A DNA stretch of 64,000 nucleotides, taken from positions 40,014,595 to 40,078,594 of the forward strand of contig CM046451.1 in NCBI GenBank assembly GCA_025506515.1, read 5' to 3'. This document shows, piece after piece, positions 33,501 to 44,153 of the stretch (position 1 is the stretch's first letter; the number at the start of each line of letters is the position of its first letter). The stretch comes from Flaveria trinervia. Lineage: Eukaryota; Streptophyta; Magnoliopsida; Asterales; Asteraceae. The position numbers and the translations under genes are program-made. Under the pieces are notes generated by a model that saw only the letters and a program-made list of their open reading frames with translations, did not search any database and was not told where the DNA came from.

Positions 33501-34940
33501 CTACAAAATTTAACAATGATCTATTTTAGTATTTTCGATATAGTTATATTTTTAAAATTAATGCCTTTTAAGGTCATCTGAATATTAAAGTCTAGAATCC
33601 AACATTGCATTTAAATTGCGGTTAGGTGACCTTTATCCCACGATTTAAATTAATAAGGTGGTCAACGTTGACCATTGCAACCATTTGCAACTTCTAGAAA
33701 TATGGGATCGACTTGAAACATCATATGTAAAGTCGGCATGTTAATCCCATCAACACCATTTGGAAACCACACCGTAGGTGATCCATTTTACATGGTTTGC
33801 AAATCAAGATACCCTACTTACACCTACGTGTGAGTTTGCCAAAATAAGTGGTTAAGTGACCTTTATCCCACAAATAAGACATTCTCACCTCAAGTCGCAA
33901 GTTCCCTCAAAATGGTTAGGTGACCTTTATCCCACTAAGAGTTCCCAAGTGACTCAAGTGTTGTGTAAAAGGACGGTGTTTATCTTGTTAAAATGTTAAG
34001 TGATTTCATAATACAAGTTTTAGAAAACTCTATGTACTTGTATTTGCATGCTTTCAAATACAAGGTACCCTATGGTCCTTTGATTAAAACCAATTTTTAA
34101 TCCTTAAAATCATTAAATCATTTTAATAACATTTTATTAATTTTTAATGATTAAGAACCATCATTTTTATAGCTTGTTAGTTTGTTAATTAGTTTGTAAT
34201 GCATATCAAGATATCAACCATACAATCAAATAACAAACATACAAACAAGCATAAACATAAACAACCATAATGTGCATAACCATAGCTACTATTGTGACCA
34301 CACTTGTTTGCCATCACAAGTGTGATCATAAGGTCTTTCCTAAGGTTGGAAATCAACACAAAATTGAGGTCATCATAGGCCCCCACTTGAACTTGCATCC
34401 ATATGTTTCAAGTTCCATGTCTTTGATGTCCATCTTTGGGTCTTGATCTTGTGCATCTTCCTATTACAAAATTGTATCCTAATACATTTTTCTAATAAAA
34501 GAAATGCACCTAATCTATTAATTACATAACCAAATGAATAAATAATTACAACCCAAATAATAAAGATGAATATTACAACCCAATTGAATGAATAAAACAA
34601 CCATTCCAATCATCCAAACAACAAAAGGCCAAAAGCAAGGTTATGCACTAACAAGAGAAAAATCATAAACATCAATCAACAAACTAAATAAACCCCATCA
34701 AACCCAAAATTTTCAGCCAACATAAACTGAAAATTTGGGTTTGTTTGTCCAAACAAACAACATCCAAAATAATCAACCAATTGACATTTCCATCTTTCAT
34801 AGTTTAATCATAAGCATGAAGATATAACCATGAAAGACTTGGGGTTTACAAAATCAGCCAAAATCAGCCTCTAATAGGTTGATAATAACCTTCTAAAACA
34901 GATTTTAAAGAACAAGAATAAGCAAGTTATCCACATAACC
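33501..34940 (-). other. Element F leader with three 22-bp repeats
   Basis: A 1.4-kb non-coding leader. GGTTARGTGACCTTTATCCCAC occurs at 33620-33641, 33850-33871 and 33914-33935 with a single variable base. Otherwise AT-rich; the frames at 34189-34609 show no family features. Confidence 0.7.
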
Positions 34941-34954
34941 GGCTCTTGATGCCA
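34941..34954 (-). promoter_or_regulatory. Element F primer-binding site, diverged
   Basis: Minus strand TGGCATCAAGAGCC, one base from the LTR. It looks like the tRNA-Met complement with a substitution and an extra base, or a site for a different tRNA. Confidence 0.7.
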
Positions 34955-34955
34955 T

Positions 34956-35912
34956 TGTAGGGTTCGCAACAACATAAAACAAAGTTTAACCCATTAAACT
35001 TACTGAAAACGCAGCGGAATTTCAACATATTATTTACTTACTTATACTGAAAATATGTTCATTAGGTGACCATTTCAATGTATAAAGCAAACCCAAAACA
35101 AAGGATCTTAAATATATGAATGAACAAGCTAAGAACATATGTTAAAACAACATAAAATCACAGCTACATGAAGCTGAGATTAACTACCTTTCTGCTGCTG
35201 AAAAGTCGACTAAGGTAGAGAAATAAGTTGCTAAAACTTCCGCCAAGGCTCCAAGGAAGGATCCCTCAAGCTAGTATACCCCAAGCACTATCACAAAACA
35301 CCTTAGATGCTAGGATTGAACACCAAAACGAAGAGAAACTCTTCTGGAATAACTTTCAGCCGAGTTCTATCAATCAAGAACAAGAAAACCTTTTTTTTTT
35401 GTTCTATTGCATGTGTGAGAGAGAAAGAAGAGATTGAGTGAATGTGTATCTAAAGAGTGTATATTTTCAAGGATATCAACAATACCAAGAGAAAGACCCC
35501 CTCCAAGGGCGGCCGAATCTCTCTTTTAAAATGGTGTTTCCCCCATTAAAAGTTAAATGACTTATTAACACATCAATAAGTCATTTCCTTTTAAAAGTTG
35601 TTCATCCAATAAACTTTTTATTAGAATAACACATACACATTCACTAGTTATTTGATGTTATTTAAATAAATTAAATAACATTACAAACAATATCTATAAA
35701 CAAAATATCCATATAAATTGTTCAATCTCATATGCAACTTATTTAGAAAACCCATTTTCTAAAATTGGTGTTATTATTTAATTGCATGATCATATCATCA
35801 ATTGAATAATTGTCGGTGATTGCAAAGCTTGTTATTGGGTATAACCCGACTTGGATCATGACATACTAACCGTATCAATGTTCTATGTGTCTTGGGCATA
35901 TAGAATCTAACA
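34956..35912 (-). repeat. Element F 5' LTR (957 bp)
   Basis: The partner of 13612-14564, with the same ends. It is followed by TSD CTATA at 35913-35917. Confidence 0.9.
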
Positions 35913-37900
35913 CTATAGTGGCAGATGGTTATAATAGCCGTGAGGGCCAAAAAGCTTTTAGAAAAGAAACAAAGTTAAATATGAATAAGAATACCAAACT
36001 TGGATATGACAAATCCAAAGTTAAATGCCTCAACTATGGTATGACTAGCCACTTCTCAAAAGAATTCAATTCTCCAAGAATAAACAACAACAGCTTTCAA
36101 AGGAGTTCTCAGGGTCAATCATGATCACAACCAAGCTCAAGATTCCAATCCAACAATGACCATCAATATCATTATCAAAATCAACATCAATAACCATACA
36201 AAAATTAGCCACAATTGACTAATCAAGATCACGGAAACAGCCAACCTACATCTAATGCTCTTGTCATGAGACAAGATGGAGTATGTGATTGAAGCATGTA
36301 TGTTGAAGAAGTGAAACCATAATTTCAAAACCATGCTTTTATGGCTCACATCAATGATGGCCCAACACCTATACAGTGATAAATGCATTGCTAAACTATA
36401 AGGTTATCATGAGCATAATCACAAATTAACTGCTAAGACTAAAGAAGAAAAGGTGAAATCAGATATGCTTAAAAGAGAACTAAAAAGTTTGTAAATTAAT
36501 ATGAAGTCACTCATATCAGACATTGAAAAACTTCATTGAGAAATTATACTCTTGCAGTTGAAAATGAACTAGTTAACTGAAAAGTTAGCTCAATCCAAAG
36601 TTGAGCAATACATCACTAAAGTGAAACTTGAAAAGTTTCAATTGTCTTCAGCCATGTTGCAAGAGATGCTTTACTCATAAAAGGATCCTAAGGATATGAG
36701 TGGGATCAAAAACAATTCATGTCCCCCCTATACAATAATAATTACACTATCATGCCTCAGTTAGTCACTCTTAATGTGTAAAATGAACATAATCCTATTC
36801 AACCTAAATGAGTACTAACACAAATTACAAATCCTCAAAACAAACCAAGTGTTTACATTAAAAAAAATTAGGGGAAATCCAGCTGGGCCATCCAATTAAA
36901 ATCAAAGAGTGCTGAGACAAGTCAGCGAATGTCATTAAACCAAGAAACCCCAGTCAAAGTCAAAAGACCATTTGTGAAATTCATCCCTACAATTTGCAAA
37001 GAAAAGAATAAAATCAATGCTTCTGTGTAACCATCTATTGAAATCAGATCTGATTATGAGATCAAATCTCCAAACAATTCAATCAAATCAGAACTCATCT
37101 GACTGAAAAACAAAAACAAAATCTCCCTTATTTCAAAAACAAAGAACAAATAAGATCCACAATCATCAAAACCAAAGCAAAGGGGTCGTTTTGATATTTT
37201 CAATACAGATCATATAAATCAGGTAGAACAAGAAATCATAAGAAGCATAAGGAAATGGCATTAGCCATAAAGAATGTAAAACAAGATTATTATGAAACAA
37301 CTACGAACAAGGCTGATATTGCTTCGTCATTAAAATCAATGAGTTATGCTGAGTTAAAAACTAGAAAATAGACGAAGGCATCAAGGTTAATGAAAAGAGA
37401 CAAACTCAGGTATTGTGACATCTATGACATGTCAAATCACTAAAAAGATAAATGCTTTCTCAAACAATACTGTTCAATTTGTGACATGAACAATCATTTC
37501 ACCAAAAATGTTATTTTAACAAATATTGCTCTGTCTGTGATATGGCTAACCACAACACATTTGATTGTTTATATAAACAAAACAAGCCCATCTCTCCAAT
37601 ATCATCTATGGAGCCTTAAATAAGAAGTCGAAGTTATAAAAATCATAACAACAAACAAACTCATTATTTTCATAACTTAAAATTTATGTTTGACAATCAT
37701 ATATATGTCCAATTTCTTAAAAGAAATAGGACCTAAAGGTTTGAATACTCTTTTGGCTCCATGGATGCAGTAGATGAGATGAAATCAACTAACCATAAAA
37801 AATTAATCACAAATTCATCCACTAATTTACAATTTGAAGGAAAAATATCAAAAAGTTACTGACATGGATAAGAACGGGAAACCAAAGAACATCATGCTTG
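35913..37900 (+). pseudogene. Element E: gag continuation with zinc knuckles
   Basis: Resumes the gag of E after F. A first knuckle region reads SKVKCLNYGMTSHFSKEF (about 36007-36060), with the second and last Cys lost. After an Asn/Gln-rich and Lys-rich degraded stretch, three tandem knuckle units lie at 37411-37580. Frames change repeatedly and stops are frequent, so no single frame is longer than about 80 codons. The span from gag to protease (about 1.9 kb) is long, as in element G. Confidence 0.7.
37411..37580 (+). repeat. Three tandem 57-bp units coding for CCHC zinc knuckles
   Basis: Units 37411-37467, 37468-37523 (one base short) and 37524-37580. Each starts with Tyr-Cys and contains Asp-Met-x-Asn-His: YCDIYDMSNH, YCSICDMNNH, YCSVCDMANH. 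The last Cys of each unit is followed by an aromatic or leucine residue and a Lys. Unit 1 has a stop after its His, and unit 2 has lost a base. Confidence 0.75.
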
Positions 37901-38612
37901 GGTTCCACATTCTAATTAGTTCTTTTTATGCGTACAGGGCCGTCCATACAGGCCCAATAGCCCATGCTATGTGGACAGTGGATGCACCGGACACATGACG
38001 GGAGACTGTTCCCTCTTTCATGACTTCAAGCATATTCAAGAAACTACGATGGCATTTGGTGGAGATTCACAAGGTGGTAGAATCACTGGTGAATGATTTG
38101 TGAGAAATGGGTTGTTGAGCTTTGATAGAGTGAACTACTATGAAGAATTGGACTTCAATTTGCTTACTGTGTCTTAGATCTGCAACAAGAAATATTCCAC
38201 TCACTTCACTGACATTCTTTGTTACATTCTTAAACTAGGATTTCAAATTCGTGATGAATGGGTTGTCTTGAAGACTCAAAGGAAGAATAATACTTATGTC
38301 TCAAATGTCAATTCTTCTATACCAAAAGAAGAAACATGTCTTTTGTCAAAAGCATCTATTGATGAGTCATAGCTTTGGCAAAGACGTTTACGACACAAAA
38401 AATTCAAAAAATGAACAGATTTGTCAAGGGAAATCATATAATTTGTTTACCCCAAAAAGAATTTCACTTATTGATTACTATTCACCATCTCTCAAAGGAA
38501 ACAACATAACTCTTCCCACATGCCAAAACTTGTGAACACAAACAATTCTCCATGGAAGTTACGTCATATGGATCATTTCGGACCAAATCATGTTATGAGT
38601 ATTGAAAAGAAA
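37901..38612 (+). pseudogene. Element E: protease and start of integrase, cut by H
   Basis: The protease block reads CYVDSGCTGHMTGDCSLFHD (about 37963-38022), with the catalytic Asp present, then MAFGGDSQGGRITGE and a stop. A degraded GAG-pre-integrase segment follows (LWQRRLRHKKF at about 38373), then the integrase entry WKLRHMDHFGPNHVMSIEKK (38555-38612), where H is inserted. The remaining pol of E is not found in the window. Confidence 0.8.
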
Positions 38613-39288
38613 TGTTAGGGAACGTGTACATACGGAATACTAACTGATTTTGTGTTATACCGGATCAAATAATGCGGAATCCTGTTTAATTGGCAATCCA
38701 ATTAGTGAGAATGATTACCCGATCGATATAAAATTGAAACCAAACGTTAAGAACGAGTAGAAATCGATTAGGAATGAACTATGAACTTGGATAGGATGTT
38801 TGGGATGCTTAGGACGGCTAGGGTTTATGTGTATGCATAATTTCTCTTCCACTGTTTTGTTTTTCCACTTATAGGTGATATTTATAGGTTAGGGGTTTCC
38901 ATTCGTACAACTGAACCATTAGCGTGATTCAGTCGTGCGACTGAATCATGCGATTGAGTCAATCTTATGTCTCAGTCATACGACTGATCCCGTCTCCTGC
39001 TTCAGTCGTGCGACTAGTCCATAAGAATGATGTATTCATGCGTATGGTCCATAAGTATAGGCCATTAGCATGTATACTCATCCAACTATGTTGAACATAA
39101 TACTCAATCATTATTGACTAAGAACTATGCACAACAACCACAAACCTATATAAAAATCATACATATGAATTAAAGATAATAAACATCAAAGCATATATCA
39201 TAATTCATTACATCGTCAAATTACACATCTTTAAGAAATGAAAGACTTTTATATTTAAGCTCATAAACTAGGTACACATGTATCTACA
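38613..39288 (-). repeat. Element H 3' LTR (676 bp)
   Basis: From TGTTAGGGAACG to GTATCTACA on the plus strand, alignable with the LTR of G from end to end but clearly diverged. A TATA-like site (minus strand TATAAATATC) lies at 38877-38887 and fewer palindromes at 38905-39030 (CAGTCGTGCGACTG near 38930). Confidence 0.85.
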
Positions 39289-39300
39289 AACTCCCCCTTC
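39289..39300 (-). promoter_or_regulatory. Element H polypurine tract
   Basis: Minus strand GAAGGGGGAGTT against the LTR. Confidence 0.8.
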
Positions 39301-39319
39301 GACCTAGTTTACTCTATCG

Positions 39320-40509
39320 TGTAACATTCTTAACAAGTTCTTGGAACTTCTTGTACTTCTCCTATTTTGTGACTCCTGCATGTATTTCAAATGCAAAGTA
39401 GAGTTTTATCACATGTTGGAACTATAGAGCTTGTACAATGTCCTGCCTATCATAGAACAGTAGCCGCTTCTATAATGTATAGACATCTTCAGCCGAGAAG
39501 TTAGTGAGCCATATTGGGTTACCCTGATTGTCTCTATTTTACCATCTCTGTCCAAAACTATGACCGCTTCCCTGGTCCGCTAGTCATAATACCACCATTT
39601 GAAGTGTGGAGTGAAGTCCTGAGGCATTTCTCGTAATGGAATCTTTGACATTATGCGTGGGGGTCTCCACTTCAACACTACGTTAGGCATTCCAAATATA
39701 GGGTCCACTTCAGACTTATGTATGAACCTCTTCGGTTGTTGAGGTCTGAAGTTTACCCACCTGGTGTAGTATTCCTTTTTAACGCGGCCTCAAACCAACC
39801 TGACATCTTCCATGGATTAGCATATAGCAGATCTAAACAAGCGAGTCGGTTGATCTCAAAACCAAGAATAATGTTTATATCATAAGGATATCTGAAGTAC
39901 TAAATCCCATTTTCCCTCTTTACAACATATACGGCCAAATCTTCAAATATGCCCAAACTATAATCTTGGCAAACACTTTGTGATGTCTTTTAACTCTATT
40001 AAGCTTTGTGTAGGCATTCTGCTTTTGAGGCGCGCGTTGGGCTTCCATCTCTGCAAAACAAGCTACCCATTCAGCTTTCTTGATATCAACATTAGCATTC
40101 GATGCTTGGGCTATGCTTTCTTCTTTTTCTTTCTCCTTTTCCATATCCTCTAGTTTCTCAAATGTAGCACTACCAAAAGTATCACCGAAGTTGGGGATTA
40201 CATTGCCATCATGGTCAGTGTACTCTGGATAATGCTCAATGTAACGTCCTCAATCTTAATCTCGTCAACATCCTGTAGCTCCTCATCACTCATGACATCG
40301 ACTTCTGGAGCATATTTGACAATTTCATTAGGATTGAGTCGGAACATCTCAGCTAGCTGGTCGTCCGTTAGATCATGAATAATCTTTCCCTCTTCCGAAG
40401 TGTAGCTCACAGATCTCCTGACAATCCCTTCCAAGTCAAGAATCATGGTAAATGAGTCTTAACTTGCTAAAGGGGTCGACATCATACTCGTTTCTCTGTC
40501 AAGCTTCAT
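39320..40509 (-). pseudogene. Element H: envelope-like ORF, 3' exon
   Basis: Follows the 3' exon of G block by block: LDLEGIVRRSVSYTSEEG (40437), IIHDLTDDQLAEMFRLNP, KAEWVACFAEMEAQRAPQK (40083), NAYTKLNRVKRHHKVFAKII, and the PHFKWW block at about 39600. Stops and shifts occur soon after the candidate acceptor (TGA at about 40501) and throughout, so it is older or less constrained than G. Confidence 0.7.
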
Positions 40510-40655
40510 CTGTTTGATTAAACATTTAGCACATCACACATAAGTCATTATATAAAACATTAAAACATAAACAAACATAGATGATCATTAATTACAATAA
40601 TGTAATATATAATTCAGGTACAAAAGTTTTAAATACAAAGACATCTAATAATTAC
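40510..40655 (-). other. Candidate intron in the envelope-like ORF of H (146 bp)
   Basis: Donor AAAA|GTAATT and acceptor AATCAAACAG|AT are at the same codon positions and phase as in G. The interval is AT-rich, with a CTAAA-type branch candidate close to the acceptor. The interiors of the two introns are much more diverged than the splice borders. Confidence 0.55.
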
Positions 40656-42663
40656 TTTTGTCTTGATTTGTCAATTCTTCAGCTCGAGGTCCTGAAGACA
40701 AGGCTCCTTGATCATGGTTTCTTTTAGTACGCCTCTCCTGAGCTTGAGGATTTGAGGCGGACATAGATGCATCACCCTCCTGATCATCATCATCCTCTTT
40801 ATCCTTTCCGCTCCGTCCTCCTTCATCAACATCCTCCTCGAAATCATCTTCATCCTCATCATCATCATGACCATCATCAGCATCCTTTATCTTTAATGGC
40901 TCACTCTTTGATTCCTTAAGCATTAGCATTATCTTCTTTTTCTTCTTCGCAAGCTTATCTATCCTCTTAACTGAAGCCAACACCAGCTCATTTTGACTAG
41001 TATGTGCATGGTGGGCTTCGCCTAGAGCTCTCTCATACTGGGCACTCTTCTTGGTGAGCTGTACAATCTGCTTTGCCTGAGGTGCATTCACCTACATCAA
41101 CTTGTGTAACTGATTTTCCCTTACCTCATTGATGGCAAGCAACGTTGGCACAATGCGGTTGAGGTTAGCAAGCTGTTCCTCTAACCCGATCATGGGTAGA
41201 GTTGGTCCAGCTATGAATGTGGATTGGGTGTAGGGACCAGTTTGGTGAGTGGTGGTGGTGGTGGTGGTAGTGGTGGATGTGGTGAAAATAGGAGGAGGTG
41301 TGGGAAGTGGTGGAGTGGTTGTGGTAGTGGTGGTGGATGAGTGATAGTGGTAGTGGGAGGAGTGGTGGTGGTAGTAGTAGTTGAGGTGGTGGTGGTAGTG
41401 GTAGTGGTGGTGGCAGTGGCTGTAATGGTGGTTGTGGCAGTGGGTGTGGCTGTAGCAGTGGCAGTAGAAAAGTAATCAAAGTAAACCTCAGCCTCTTACT
41501 CTTCTTTCCATGAGAATGGGCAATTATATTTTTCCTTGAGCCCTTGGAGACCGAAGCTCCCCTTGAGCTGTGTGGCTGGTCTGGGGGTGTAAGAAGGATC
41601 CCTGACATCTGTAGCAGCACCCTTTGACGCAGCCTGGCATTCGCCCACCGCCTGTTTCCCTCTGTCTGTCGCAACAACCCTGCTCCCAATAGACCTTACC
41701 AATGGCTCCTCATCTGACTCTTCCTCTTCATCAAGCAGGAAGTGTTGGTGGAAGCCAGCCTCCCTGTTCCATCAAGTGCATCATCACCTAGACCCTAATC
41801 ATGGTCGTCATCATCGGTGGATGCCATGATAGGCTCAGTATCGGAGTCACTGTCATCGTGACACCACTTCTTCCGAGATGGTGCCACGTACTCCGCGTTG
41901 GCCAAATGACCACACAGTCTCCTCACCGGGGGCTTTACATGCTTCCCCCGGTAGACCTTCGTCCTAACCAAGGTGGTATCATCCATAACCTCTAAAACAA
42001 CTGCATCCTCCCTCTCTTTAGACCCTGAAGGATGCTTCTGATCAATGATCATTTATAGAAATCGTTGGTACATGCAGAACCCTTCCTTCCCTTTTGCCTC
42101 TATGTTCTCTATCATATATGTGAAAAGCATATGGGAGAAACTGAATCGGTGGTTCAGTACTAGAGCAACATTTGCATTCTTGATTTGATCTGACATCTCG
42201 TCAAATCCTCCTCTACTCGACGCAATGCACTTCAGGATGACGTGAGCTAAGTACTTAAGCTGGGGGGACAAGTTGCTCTTGTTGAGAACACCTGTGTTGA
42301 TTTCCGTAGTGCACTTCATCCACAGAAAGCAACCCCTAACTATCAGAGGGTGTAGCTTGGCCGGGTGGTAACCATCTTCACCCAGATCCAGGACTTGCCT
42401 GAGATCTGCTGTAGTAACACTGATATCTTGTCTGAAGATCGAGCTCCGGATACTGTATGGCTATTTGGACCTGTCTACTATAGCACTTTCCCAGAAGGCA
42501 TGCTGTATAGACCTTAGGGTATGCAGGGAGCAGAGTTAGCCTTGAAGATCCTCGACCTATGTAGAAAGGCTATAATCCCTGCAAACTCAGCGCCCTTCCT
42601 CGAAGTAGCATCGAGATGAGCACAGATATTGTGCTTGGTCCTCATAGTCCATCTATCAGTCAT
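40656..42663 (-). pseudogene. Element H: envelope-like ORF, 5' exon
   Basis: The start ATG is at 42663-42661 (MTDRWTMRTKHNICAHLD), homologous to the start in G. The conserved domain reads INTGVLNKSNLSPQLKYLAH, ILKCIASSRGGFDEMSDQIK and ENIEAKGKEGFCMYQRFL (42319-42053), then LCGHLANAEYVAPSRKKW. The GGT-rich DNA at 41230-41470 encodes the Thr-rich segment of G, but here the frame has shifted and gives Pro/His runs. Coiled coil and acidic patch (DDGHDDDEDEDDFEED) lie in 41091-40656. Confidence 0.7.
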
Positions 42664-43289
42664 GATGCTACAAACAAGAAACATCTACGACTGAGTTTTA
42701 GTCGTACGATTGAGTTCATTCATACGGTTGAGCCTGCGGCTGTGTTCAGTCGTGTGATTGAGCCTGCGACTAAGCTTAGACATATGTTACACCAAGTGCT
42801 AGAGTTAGTCATGGGACTGAACCCATATGTATGATTCATACGTGTGATTGAGTCATTCACCTGGCTCAATCGCGCGACTTATGTTCATCAGCATGACTAT
42901 TCGTATCCTACAGTGTTGAAAACACTAGAATTGAATCTTTGTTAAAACATGATATTAGCCTTTGTGTTTAGACGCATTAGACTCGTAGAGACTCGAAATA
43001 ACACTTAATGTCTTTTAAATAAACATTTAGGTCCAGTTAAGTGGTCCATTTTAGGGTTTTAGTCTCGGTTCTATGTTTTTGCCCAATCGGCCCTTAAGAA
43101 TGCGATTAAGATGTTCATTTTGATCGATTGCAATCTCCCAGTACCTATAGATGAGTGGAAACACTGTTAGAAACAAAGATCGGTCGGTAAGAACAGGCAA
43201 ATGAACTTTGGGCAGAGTATGTTCATATGAGCGATTTCAGAGGATTTGAAGGGTGGTAAGGGTTACGACCGACCGACCCCCTTATTTAT
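42664..43289 (-). other. Element H gap, first part, with palindromes
   Basis: Palindromic units of the CAGTCG/CAATCG type lie at 42690-42890, sparser and more decayed than in G. The rest matches the gap of G up to the solo LTR. No gene is seen. Confidence 0.6.
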
Positions 43290-44148
43290 TGTTATGAGCA
43301 GTGATCTAAATTTGATTGATTTGAGAGTATAGCAGCGGAGAACAAACAATGAATTAGCCAATTCACAAGAACACAAAAGATATTCAAGGTAAGAACAAAC
43401 GGTTATAGACAGAAGAATTCTGCAAAATATATTTCATTCAATATTCGCTTTCGTGGTAACAGAATGTCACAAAGACAATTAGGTCAACACCTCTTATATA
43501 GGAGATGTGACGTCTGTTGATGTCACTTGATAGTGACATCTAACAGAATTTATTCAAACTACTGATAGTTAACACAACTACTGAAGATGTCAAACAGCTG
43601 ACATTTTCTTACAAAAATGCTAAGTGTTAACTATCACTACAACTACTGAAAAGAAACTACTGAAACTACAACGACTGAAGAACATGCTCTTCATTCGTTT
43701 TACAAATACTAAAAAAAGGATACTACTGAAAGGAAACCATCACAACAACTGAAGAATGCTTCTTCAGTTGTTGTAACAAACTCTGAAGGTTTCAGTACTT
43801 GTACTTGAACTTCAGCTGTTGTCATCAGCTAATGTCTTCAGTCTTTGTACTTCAGCTGTTGATCTTCAATACTTTGTTCTTCAGCTGTTGATCTTCAGAC
43901 TTTGGTCTTCAGCTGTTGAAGTCTTTAGTACTTTAGTCTTCAGCTGTTGAAGTCTTCAGTACTTTAGTCTTCAGCTGTTGAAGTCTTCAGTACTTTAGTC
44001 TTCAGCTGTTGAAGTCTTCAGTACTTTAGTCTTTAGTTGTTGATCTTCAGACATTGTCAAACAGCTGATCAAGTCTTTAGCAGTTGTTGTGATGTCTATG
44101 GGACTTAGAGGTTTTTCTGATCATGCTCATTGGTTCTTTTGGCCAACA
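43290..44148 (-). repeat. Solo LTR (859 bp) with TTTAT target-site duplication
   Basis: From TGTTATGAGC to GGCCAACA, flanked by TTTAT at 43285-43289 and 44149-44153. No internal region is attached. A TATA box on the minus strand (TATATAAG, 43493-43500) gives the orientation. U3 holds CTTCAGCTGTTGAAG-type palindromes and a 31-bp tandem repeat. It is the product of LTR-LTR recombination of a copia-like element in H. Confidence 0.85.
43906..44029. repeat. Tandem repeat, four 31-bp units
   Basis: The unit TCTTCAGCTGTTGAAGTCTT plus CAGTACTTTAG is repeated at 43906, 43937, 43968 and 43999; only unit 1 has one change. Degenerate units flank it (43840-43905 and 44030-44060). Each unit contains an imperfect palindrome centred on CAGCTG. 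Confidence 0.9.
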
Positions 44149-44153
44149 TTTAT

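Larger units (their letters stand above)
13612..35912 (-). mobile_element. Element F: Tnt1/Tork-like copia retrotransposon, interrupted by G
   Basis: Complete boundaries: LTRs 13612-14564 and 34956-35912, TSD CTATA, primer site 34941-34954. Minus-strand order from the right is gag, zinc knuckle, protease, then (after G) GAG-pre-integrase, integrase, RT and RNase H. The LTRs differ by roughly 2-3% by eye. G occupies 18092-32242, so the real length of F is about 8.1 kb. There is no envelope-like ORF, unlike D, G and H. Confidence 0.9.
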
